The notes beneath the pieces are model-generated. The model saw only the letters and a program-made list of their open reading frames with translations, was not told the DNA's origin and ran no database searches. The translations under genes were made by a program, and so were the position numbers. Shown one piece after another: positions 1-5,233 of a stretch of 5,361 nucleotides of DNA. This stretch comes from CALIZF01 sp046292445 (lineage in GTDB: Bacteria > Pseudomonadota > Alphaproteobacteria > Rhodobacterales > Rhodobacteraceae), in contig JBKBQT010000077.1 in NCBI GenBank assembly GCA_046292445.1, positions 1 to 5,361 on the forward strand, given 5' to 3'. Numbering within the stretch: position 1 is the stretch's first letter; each line of letters starts with the position of its first letter.

Positions 1-2602
1 GCTTGCCCGCGACGGTCGCATCGACATAGGTCGGCCCCGCCACCGGGCTCGTTCGCGTGAACCCCTCGGCGCCCTTCACCGGCGCCACCTGCGCAAAGCC
101 CACCTGGCGCGACCAGGCATAAACCGCGCTGGTCTCATACCCCGTATCGATGGCGAGCCGGGCAAGCGTCATCCGCTGGCCGGACCCATGCGCCCATGTT
201 CGCCCGAGCAGGTCGGTCAGCTGCTGCCAGCAGGCCGGATCGCCGGGCCCGCCTTCGAGCACGACGTGATCGACGAGCCAGCTTTCCAGGCCGCGGCCCC
301 AGGCCCAGACATCGACCTCGATCCGGTCCTTCTGCACATCGGCCCCGGCGGTCAGGAACAACCCGCCCGCGGGCACCGTGCCGGATGTCCAGCGCTCGCG
401 CCTGTCGTAGAGCCGCTGCCAGTCCGGCGCTTCGCCTGTCTCGACCCATGTCTCGCCGAGGATGGTGTTGCGGAACGCCTTGATCGCCTCGTCCGAGCCC
501 TGTGCCGCGTCCCATGCCCGCACGATCCGCTCCCAGCTCAGCCAGCCGATCGGCGAATAGAGCGCCGACAGGTGGTAGCCGACCGTCGCCGGATCGGCGG
601 CCGTGGCGGTCGGACGCCATTCGCCCGCCTCCAGCATCGCCGACTTGTGGTGCTCCGCGATGGGCGTCTCGCAGCCCTCGCAGTGATACTCCGCCGTCTC
701 CGGGCGGCCCTTCTGCCAGCGCAGCCGGTCGAACTTCAGCCATTGCATCGCGCCGCAATGCGGGCACGGCACGAAGAACCGCCGCTGGTCGCTCGCCTCG
801 TATTCGCGCTCGATCCGGCTCAGCCCCCGGATGGTGGGCGTCGAGACCAGGAACACCTTGCGCCGGTGGGCGAAGGTCAGCGATCGCGCCTCGGCCAGCG
901 TGACCGGATCGCCTTCCTCGTCGGCAGAGGCCGGATAGGCGTCGACCTCGTCGAGGAAGATGTAGCGCGCCGGAGTGGACCGCAGTCCGACCGCCGAGTT
1001 CGCGCCCGTCATGATCAGGATGCCGCCGGCAAACTCCTTCGACAGCATCGTGTTGCCCGCATCCCGCGAGCGGGCGGGCTTCACCCGCTCGCGCAGCTCG
1101 GGGCTCTCGTCGATCAGCGGGTCGATCCGCTGGCGCGAGTTCCGTTTGGCCAGTTCCACAGTCGGCTGGACCGCCAGCATCGGGCCCGGCGCCTGATGGA
1201 TGGCAAAGCCGATCCAGTTGTTGCCTGCTTCGGTGTTGTGCGTCGGGATCCAGCCCTTCCCGCACAGAAACAGGTGGCTCGGCGAGTCCACCTCGATGCA
1301 GCGCACCGGCACGCTCGGCACCGGCCGGATCGCGACGATGCGCCGGCGACGGCTTTTCCACGGTCGCCCGGACTCGATCGAGCGCATCCGGGCTCGCTTG
1401 CGCGAAAGCCGGAACATCGGCTCCTCGGCATAGGCCGTCCACGACACGCGCCAGTATTCGGCGGACGTTTGCGCGCGGCCGTCCCGCCCGAAGACCTTGC
1501 GACGCGACCGCCCATGATAGATCGCGGGCTTGTAGCCGAGCCCGCGGAGCAGCTCGACCATCGCATCAACGAGGCCCCGGTCGGCGTTCGAGAACTCGCA
1601 GCGCTTGCCATCGGGCGTGATCGTGCCGTCGGAGTCCATCAGCCCGCGCACGAGTTCGAGCCGCTGCCATCGGCTCGATCGCATGTAGGCGAGCGGCACG
1701 TGCTTGTTGTCGAGTACGTCCAGCTGCCTCAGCCGCGTCACGAAGCGCGACCGGAAGCAGTTCGCGAGCGAGGCGCCGTCCTCGCGCCGCATTCGAAACG
1801 TCGGGTCGATCACCACATTGGCGAGCCTGCCCTTGCGCCAGTGCGGCAGCCGGAACTCCGCCTCGACGCCGCAGGCGCGCAGGTGCTCGACAATCTCGGC
1901 GTCCTCCTCGTGCACCGAGACGTGGTTCATGATCGACGAGCCGTCTCCGAGCCAGAGCCCGAGCACGTAAGGGTGCAGGATCAGATCCTGGTCCGGCATG
2001 TCGACCGGATCGCAGCAGTCGATGGCATAGCGCCGCCGCTTGGCCCCTGCACCAATGATCGCCCGCCCGGCCATCTCCGCCGTGGTGAGCGTGCGCGCGG
2101 CGGGCCGGTCGTTCGTGAAATCCCAGACCGGCCAGCGATGCTCGCCGTCCGCGACGATACGTTCGCCGTCGTCGAATGCCACCTCGAAGCATGGCCGCTC
2201 GTCGAACACCGGCGACAGGCCGGTGACCCGGCAGATGCGCCCGCACTCGTCGTAGAGCAGATCGCCCTCGGCGACCTCGCCCATGGTCGTCCAGCCGAGG
2301 GGCGTCGGCACCGGGGTTTCGAGCGCGAGCGGCGCGCCGACCTGCGCGGCTTTCATGAACACGACCCGCTGGGCCGGATCGCCCGGGCTCAGCCGGTCCA
2401 TGATCTCGCGCATGTAGGGCGTGCGCGCAGAGCGATACCGGCCGGGTTCCGCCGAGGCCCGCGAACCCAGCCGCCGATGCCGGTCGGCCCATTGCGAGAC
2501 CGTCAGGTCCGGATCGGGACGGATGCCGCTGCGCCACGCCCGAAGAAGTCCCTCCGCTCCGTCGAAGTCGACCGCACTCTCATCCGAGCCTCGGCCGGAC
2601 AT
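1..2602 (-). CDS. Phage terminase large subunit, GpA family, interrupted by an intein (3' end outside window)
   Basis: This is the ATPase/nuclease motor that packages phage DNA into proheads and cuts it. The frame is open for 867 codons with no stop. It comprises a 90-residue N-extein, a 366-residue intein and 411 residues of C-extein before the window ends. The extein shows a Walker A region (MKAAQVGA joined to TEAGNNW after splicing), then the GPMLAVQPTVELAKR segment. Walker B is YIFLDEVDAYP, with the catalytic Glu at about residue 186 of the spliced protein. A zinc-ribbon-like pair follows (CPHC at about 247-250, CEGC at about 275-278). The start of the nuclease domain shows GADVQKDRIEV and, further on, AIDTGYET. 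GpA proteins are usually about 600-650 residues, so roughly the last 100-150 are missing. I chose the ATG at 2602, which overlaps the small-subunit gene by 23 nt. An ATG at 2632 is possible. Neither has a clear Shine-Dalgarno sequence, so translation is probably coupled to the upstream gene. Confidence 0.93.
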   Translation of the reverse strand, partial: MSGRGSDESAVDFDGAEGLLRAWRSGIRPDPDLTVSQWADRHRRLGSRASAEPGRYRSARTPYMREIMDRLSPGDPAQRVVFMKAAQVGAPLALETPVPTPLGWTTMGEVAEGDLLYDECGRICRVTGLSPVFDERPCFEVAFDDGERIVADGEHRWPVWDFTNDRPAARTLTTAEMAGRAIIGAGAKRRRYAIDCCDPVDMPDQDLILHPYVLGLWLGDGSSIMNHVSVHEEDAEIVEHLRACGVEAEFRLPHWRKGRLANVVIDPTFRMRREDGASLANCFRSRFVTRLRQLDVLDNKHVPLAYMRSSRWQRLELVRGLMDSDGTITPDGKRCEFSNADRGLVDAMVELLRGLGYKPAIYHGRSRRKVFGRDGRAQTSAEYWRVSWTAYAEEPMFRLSRKRARMRSIESGRPWKSRRRRIVAIRPVPSVPVRCIEVDSPSHLFLCGKGWIPTHNTEAGNNWIGFAIHQAPGPMLAVQPTVELAKRNSRQRIDPLIDESPELRERVKPARSRDAGNTMLSKEFAGGILIMTGANSAVGLRSTPARYIFLDEVDAYPASADEEGDPVTLAEARSLTFAHRRKVFLVSTPTIRGLSRIEREYEASDQRRFFVPCPHCGAMQWLKFDRLRWQKGRPETAEYHCEGCETPIAEHHKSAMLEAGEWRPTATAADPATVGYHLSALYSPIGWLSWERIVRAWDAAQGSDEAIKAFRNTILGETWVETGEAPDWQRLYDRRERWTSGTVPAGGLFLTAGADVQKDRIEVDVWAWGRGLESWLVDHVVLEGGPGDPACWQQLTDLLGRTWAHGSGQRMTLARLAIDTGYETSAVYAWSRQVGFAQVAPVKGAEGFTRTSPVAGPTYVDATVAGK
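1235..2332 (-). other. Class 3 intein with LAGLIDADG homing endonuclease, inside the terminase large subunit
   Basis: This in-frame 366-residue insertion splits the Walker A loop and is expected to excise itself by protein splicing. Its N-terminal block reads PLALETPVPTPLGW, then TTMGEVAEGD. Block B contains IVADGEHRW, with His65 and Trp67. Block F is VRCIEVDSPSHLFL, with Cys345. It ends GWIPTHN, followed by Thr as the +1 residue. Trp in block B, Cys at block F position 4 and Thr before the terminal His-Asn are the WCT triplet of class 3 inteins. These lack the usual N-terminal nucleophile and use the block F Cys. The non-nucleophilic Pro at position 1 fits this. The middle carries two dodecapeptides, VLGLWLGDG (123-131) and LVRGLMDSDG (227-236), both keeping the catalytic Asp, with NKHVP between them. 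There is no stop or frameshift, so both splicing and endonuclease activities look intact. The left boundary could instead be the preceding Ala, but spliced QVGATEAG matches the uninterrupted terminases I recall. Confidence 0.93.
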
Positions 2603-3200
2603 CGGCGAGGCTGTCGAGCTGGGCGCGGACATGTGTTTCGAGCAGTCTCTGGATCAGTGCGGTCGTCACCGCCGCTTTAGAGGCGCCGCTCTTGGCGGTA
2701 TCCGGGTGTTCGAGTGCGGCATCGAGTTCCGATGCCATCTGCGCGGCTACCCGCGCAGGCCATGTCACCCATGCGTCGCGTTCCTCGCGCGCAAGCCGGA
2801 ACACGAGCATTTCGGCGCGATTGCGATCGACGAGTTCGCCCTTCTGCTTCTGGAGCCGGAGCTTCCGCTCCTGCGCCTTCATGATCTCGTTGGCCGTCCT
2901 GGCCTTCATGAAGGTCGCGCCTTCGCCGACCTCCGGGACGTTGACGCCGCTCTCGCGAAGCGCCTCGCCGACGGCCGCGATGGCCGCCGCCGGCACGGGC
3001 TTCATGCCGCCGGAGCCGGCTGCGGCCTTCGGCCTGCTCTTCGACAGGTCCGTCGTCTCGGCACGCCGGGCGTCGCTGGCGGCCGTGTCGATGCTGCCAT
3101 CTTCATGCAGCACGAGCCGGCCGGCGGTCTTCGCCTTCTGGATCGCGCCGCGCGACAGCCCGACACGGGCGGCGTACTGGCGCTCGCTCATGCCCTGCAT
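2580..3200 (-). CDS. Phage terminase small subunit, Nu1-like
   Basis: This 206-residue protein is a likely DNA-recognition subunit of the packaging terminase. Residues 4-27 (MSERQYAARVGLSRGAIQKA) look like a winged-helix or helix-turn-helix of the Nu1 type, followed by an EDGSID turn at about 33-38. An Ala/Pro-rich linker (about 55-95) leads to a charged helical stretch at about 100-160. That stretch (RTANEIMKAQERKLRLQKQK, then GELVDRNRAE and WPARVAAQMASEL) is the typical oligomerisation part of this family. The start at 3200 is preceded by GGAG with a 6-nt spacer (3207-3210), which supports it over the internal ATG at 3191. Its stop lies inside the 5' end of the large-subunit gene, which is consistent with one operon. 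The family call rests on layout and motif style; small terminase subunits diverge quickly. Confidence 0.82.
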   Translation of the reverse strand: MQGMSERQYAARVGLSRGAIQKAKTAGRLVLHEDGSIDTAASDARRAETTDLSKSRPKAAAGSGGMKPVPAAAIAAVGEALRESGVNVPEVGEGATFMKARTANEIMKAQERKLRLQKQKGELVDRNRAEMLVFRLAREERDAWVTWPARVAAQMASELDAALEHPDTAKSGASKAAVTTALIQRLLETHVRAQLDSLADVRPRLG

Positions 3201-3231
3201 CGACGGCTCCGATTATCATTCAGTTTCATGT

Positions 3232-3250
3232 GCTTATCGAGTTGATAAGC
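3232..3250. promoter_or_regulatory. Intergenic inverted repeat, possible operator
   Basis: A perfect 7-bp inverted repeat, GCTTATC and GATAAGC, is separated by 5 nt. It lies in the 111-nt gap between the divergent small-terminase (minus) and 102-residue protein (plus) genes. The gap is AT-richer here than its surroundings, and the symmetry suits binding of a dimeric regulator. There is no T-run, so it is unlikely to be a terminator. Promoter hexamers for either gene cannot be assigned with confidence. Confidence 0.4.
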
Positions 3251-3311
3251 CGAGCGCGTGGAGCGAACGTCCATCCTGCAAGGACGATGCAACTCACCCG
3301 GAGCCACCACG

Positions 3312-3620
3312 ATGACAACCCGCCTGAACCCGATCACCACCCCGCGCTTTGAGCCCCGCGCCGAGAAGGCGCGCCGGAACAAGGGTGAGCCCGGTTCCGC
3401 CACCGGTTCGAGGAACCGGGCGAGCGCGCTCGCCGCCTTCATCGGCAAGAAGACCGAGATCGACGAGATGCTCGCCCGGCTGCAGGCGCTCAGCGACGAC
3501 CATTTCAACTGCCACCCCGACGAAGTCGGTTGGGCCATGGTCGGCACCCTCGAACACTACGCCAGCCTCCTGAGACGCATCACCGACAGCGCCTTCGGCG
3601 AGGGCGCGCACGCCCGCTGA
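3312..3620 (+). CDS. Conserved hypothetical protein, 102 residues
   Basis: I do not know a function for this protein. The start at 3312 has GGAG 8 nt upstream; an in-frame ATG at 3258 would add 18 unconvincing residues. The N-terminal 40 residues are basic and low in hydrophobic content (RFEPRAEKARRNKG), so probably disordered or nucleic-acid binding. Residues 41-100 look folded and mostly helical, with IDEMLARLQALSDDHFNC, then PDEVGWAMVGTLEHYASLLRRITDSAF. I recall the pattern of DHF, PDEV-W, VG-L and a Leu-rich helix ending ITD-AF-EG in short proteins that sit beside DUF3489 genes in alphaproteobacteria, as here. There is no signal peptide or membrane segment. The DUF3489 gene downstream on the same strand, 137 nt away, may be co-transcribed. 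Confidence 0.72.
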   Translation: MTTRLNPITTPRFEPRAEKARRNKGEPGSATGSRNRASALAAFIGKKTEIDEMLARLQALSDDHFNCHPDEVGWAMVGTLEHYASLLRRITDSAFGEGAHAR

Positions 3621-3623
3621 TCT

Positions 3624-3689
3624 CCGGCGCTGCCGGAACTCCCGCCGCGCGCTCTGCGCGGTGAGCCCGAACCGTGGCCCCAGAGGGGC
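3624..3689 (+). other. Three short hairpins in the gap before the DUF3489 gene
   Basis: The 137-nt gap between the two plus-strand genes contains three perfect small inverted repeats. CCGGC/GCCGG at 3624-3636 has a 3-nt loop. CCGCGC/GCGCGG at 3645-3661 has a 5-nt loop. GCCCC/GGGGC at 3677-3689 has a 3-nt loop. The first begins 3 nt after the upstream stop codon. None is followed by a T-run, so they are not classical rho-independent terminators. They could attenuate transcription or protect mRNA. In DNA this GC-rich, some short hairpins are expected by chance. No gene is evident in the gap. Confidence 0.4.
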
Positions 3690-3757
3690 AGCGCAAGTCG
3701 GGCGAACGGGTCGTAGAAGGCGCCGCATGACGCGGGCCTCGAACACGGAGACGCCAG

Positions 3758-4339
3758 ATGACCAAGCTTTCCGACACCCAAGCCATCATCCTCAGCGCCG
3801 CCGCGCAGCGCGACGACCGCAACCGCCTGCCGCTGCCCGGGTCCCTGCGCGGCGGCGCCGCGGTCAAGGTCGTCGGCGCGCTTCTCGCGCGCGGACTCGC
3901 TGCGGAGATCGTCACCGACAGCCGGACGAAGGCCGATGCCGCCCTCAACCGCTTCTGGCGCAACGACGCGGACGGCCGCGCCACCCTGCTGCGCATCACC
4001 GACGAGGGCCTCGCCGCCGTCGGCATCGATCCCGCGGACGCGAACACCGCGCCCACGAGCATCGACGAACCGCCGAGCGACGCGCCCGCGCCCAACGCTC
4101 CCACCGGGACCGAGCCCGCGCCCAAGGCGCGCACGCTGCGCGAGGGCACCAAGCAGGCCACCCTGATCGCCATGCTGCGCGCGCCGGACGGGGCTACCAT
4201 CGAGGAGATCATGGCCGCCACGGGCTGGCAGTCGCACACCGTGCGCGGCGCGATGGCCGGAGCGCTGAAGAAGAAGCTCGGGCTCGAGGTGACCTCGGAG
4301 AAGGTCGAGGGGCGCGGGCGTGTGTACAAGTTATGCTGA
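3758..4339 (+). CDS. DUF3489 domain-containing protein
   Basis: This 193-residue protein has unknown biochemical function. Residues 1-90 form an N-terminal region (SDTQAIILSAAAQRDD, PLPGSLRGGAAVKVVGALL, RITDEGLAAVGID) resembling a small winged-helix-like unit. Residues 92-128 are a Pro/Ala/Thr-rich linker. Residues 130-191 match the DUF3489 pattern: TKQATLIAMLRAPDGATIEE, IMAATGWQSHTVRGAMAGAL and a closing GRVYKL. The C-terminal part reads like a DNA-binding helix-turn-helix. The start at 3758 has GGAG 7 nt upstream. The last four residues and the stop are encoded by the first half of the 32-bp palindrome that begins at 4325. From memory, DUF3489 genes often sit near DUF2924 and site-specific recombinase genes in alphaproteobacteria. 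No recombinase is visible here, but the repeats at its end could be a recombinase substrate. Confidence 0.85.
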   Translation: MTKLSDTQAIILSAAAQRDDRNRLPLPGSLRGGAAVKVVGALLARGLAAEIVTDSRTKADAALNRFWRNDADGRATLLRITDEGLAAVGIDPADANTAPTSIDEPPSDAPAPNAPTGTEPAPKARTLREGTKQATLIAMLRAPDGATIEEIMAATGWQSHTVRGAMAGALKKKLGLEVTSEKVEGRGRVYKLC

Positions 4340-4356
4340 GCTCAGCATAACTTGTA
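4325..4356. repeat. Perfect 32-bp palindrome over the DUF3489 stop codon
   Basis: The left half TACAAGTTATGCTGAG and the right half CTCAGCATAACTTGTA are exact reverse complements with no spacer, centred at 4340/4341. The left half supplies the Tyr-Lys-Leu-Cys-stop end of the DUF3489 protein. The final CTTGTA is shared with the inverted repeat that follows. There is no T-run after it, so a recombinase or protein-binding site is more likely than a simple terminator, although a strong RNA hairpin would form. Confidence 0.9.
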
Positions 4357-4444
4357 ATATGCGGAGCATCGCACGCTCAACCCTCTGATAAAACGAGGCC
4401 TCTATGACCGTCGCCGCATAACCATCCGCTCCGCATATTACAAG
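4351..4444. repeat. 17-bp perfect inverted repeats enclosing 60 nt
   Basis: CTTGTAATATGCGGAGC at 4351-4367 is repeated exactly in inverted orientation at 4428-4444. The 60-nt interior (4368-4427) contains no plausible gene, only the short palindrome GAGGCCTC (4395-4402). The arms resemble the halves of the adjacent palindrome: TTATGCTGAGC versus ATATGCGGAGC, nine of eleven matching, beside the hexamer CTTGTA or TACAAG. Four related half-sites therefore lie within 120 bp. The region is clearly AT-richer than its flanks. It could be a recombination site, a miniature insertion with terminal repeats, or a structured RNA. I see no gene between 4340 and 4512. Confidence 0.88.
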
Positions 4445-4483
4445 CTCCCTGCCGCCTGACGCGCCGAACCTCGACAAGCTGAT

Positions 4484-4510
4484 GGCCGCCGTCCCTCCGG
4501 GGCGGCGGTC
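4484..4510 (-). terminator. GC-rich hairpin after the small membrane protein gene
   Basis: CCGCCG at 4486-4491 pairs with CGGCGG at 4503-4508. The stem extends outward by a G-T and a G-C pair and inward by three further pairs after one mismatch. It lies just beyond the stop of the minus-strand gene at 4513. No T-run follows on the minus strand, so termination is only suggested by position and stem strength. Confidence 0.35.
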
Positions 4511-4512
4511 GA

Positions 4513-4737
4513 TCATTCGGCGCTCCGCATCCGGATGGCCTCGAACAGCCGCCGCAGCAGGTAGCCCCGCGCCAGCGAGACGCCGACGAAGGCGAGGCCG
4601 ATGGTCAGATGCTCCGCGAGCCCCGTCTCGATCCCGAACCACGGGAACACGACGATCTGCGTGGCGATGGCCAAAACGTAGCCAACGACAACGTTTGCCG
4701 TGGCCTCGAGCATCGACATGGTCCGGCTCTGCTTCAT
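4513..4737 (-). CDS. Small two-helix membrane protein, DUF7220-like
   Basis: This 74-residue protein is of unknown function and probably sits in the inner membrane. It begins MKQSRTMSMLEATANVVVGY. A first hydrophobic helix spans about residues 12-33 (VVVGYVLAIATQIVVFPWFG) and a second about 43-58 (LTIGLAFVGVSLARGY). A basic, Arg-rich tail (LRRLFEAIRMR) follows and may stay cytoplasmic. The opening K-S-R-MS--EA--N---GY pattern matches short proteins I recall as DUF7220 in Rhodobacterales phages and prophages. The start codon overlaps the stop of the methyltransferase gene by 4 nt (ATGA). GGAG lies 8-11 nt upstream inside that gene, so its translation is probably coupled to it. Confidence 0.8.
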   Translation of the reverse strand: MKQSRTMSMLEATANVVVGYVLAIATQIVVFPWFGIETGLAEHLTIGLAFVGVSLARGYLLRRLFEAIRMRSAE

Positions 4738-5233
4738 CGCAGGCTCTCCATGAAAGCCATCACGAACTCCGCCGCGAGCGGCGGCACGATCGCATTGCCG
4801 TAGCCCCGCAGGAGCCCCATGCGGGCGGATATCCCATCAGCCAGCGGGAATGTTCCGGGCTCAACGGGCCGCCAGCGGTCATCGCGGCAAAGGAGCCAGT
4901 CCGGATCTCGCCAAACGCCGTCCGTCGCATCGGCCCCGGCAGGGTCGGCGCCTTCGACCAGTCCACCAGCTTCACCGTCCTGCGGCTCGCATCGGTGTTG
5001 CCGGCCGCGTTGTACGCTGCCGTCGCGGGCGAGCCCGCCATCGCCGTCGGCCAGCCCGCCAACCAGACCTGCCGGCCGAGCAGCGCATTGATCGGGACCG
5101 CTCGGCATTCCGATCCGTCCTTGTGATCCCGCGCCGAGGCGGTGGCCCAGCCCGCCCGGCCCCAAGGCGACGGCGCCGAAGAACAGGCGCTGGCGGATGT
5201 GCGGCGCGCGTTCTCGGGGGAAACGGTCCACCA
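4734..5233 (-). pseudogene. DNA cytosine methyltransferase, C-terminal remnant cut by an insertion sequence
   Basis: The intact gene would methylate cytosine at C5 in DNA, probably as a phage-borne defence against host restriction. The surviving frame contains APHIRQRLFFGAVAL near its start. A low-complexity Gly/Asp/Arg-rich stretch follows (GLADGDGGLARDG), as in the variable target-recognition part of such enzymes. The tail has DWLLCRDDRWRPVEPGTFPL, then RMGLLRGYGNAIVPPLAAEF. The GNAI segment fits conserved motif X of C5-methyltransferases. The catalytic half, with the Pro-Cys and Glu-Asn-Val motifs, is absent. At about 5233 the sequence changes into an insertion-sequence end. The frame stays open across that junction, and a GTG at 5231 could start a short product, but without the catalytic Cys it would not be an active enzyme. 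A second minus-strand frame over the same bases (stop at 4760) also resembles a methyltransferase tail. Confidence 0.75.

Noticed and set aside
135..1442. Minus-strand frames (135-1442, 1114-1611, 1566-2537) that could suggest a broken terminase
   Set aside because: They are offset frames with low-complexity translations. The true frame is continuous from 2602 to the window edge, and I read it through without a stop, so no frameshift is needed.
2333..2335. Intein beginning at Ala rather than Pro
   Set aside because: Starting at Pro leaves QVGA-TEAG after splicing, which fits the uninterrupted terminases I recall. Starting at Ala would delete a Walker A residue. The point is not proven from this sequence alone.
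188..2680. A very long open frame on the plus strand opposite the terminase gene
   Set aside because: Its product is Arg/Pro/Ala-rich with no recognisable domain. It is the antisense shadow of the terminase and intein, which have clear motifs on the minus strand. Long antisense frames are common in GC-rich DNA.
3258..3311. Upstream start for the 102-residue protein
   Set aside because: The ATG at 3258 lacks a good Shine-Dalgarno sequence, while 3312 has GGAG at a suitable distance and matches the usual start of this protein type.
4325..4356. Rho-independent terminator of the DUF3489 gene
   Set aside because: The stem is strong but has no loop spacer and no T-run on either strand, and the repeat is related to a second distinct inverted repeat. 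Termination may be a side effect but does not explain the structure.
4344..4362. Resemblance of ATAACTTGTA to a loxP half-site
   Set aside because: Only a few bases match, the 8-bp loxP spacer layout is absent, and no Cre-like gene is visible.
4351..4444. Integron attC site
   Set aside because: The arms are perfectly complementary with no extrahelical bases, the core consensus GTTRRRY is not met, and no integrase or cassette structure is present.
4331..4642. A possible minus-strand gene across the repeats and the membrane protein
   Set aside because: It is a low-complexity offset frame. The 74-residue membrane protein in the other frame has clear hydrophobic helices, a ribosome binding site and a coupled start.
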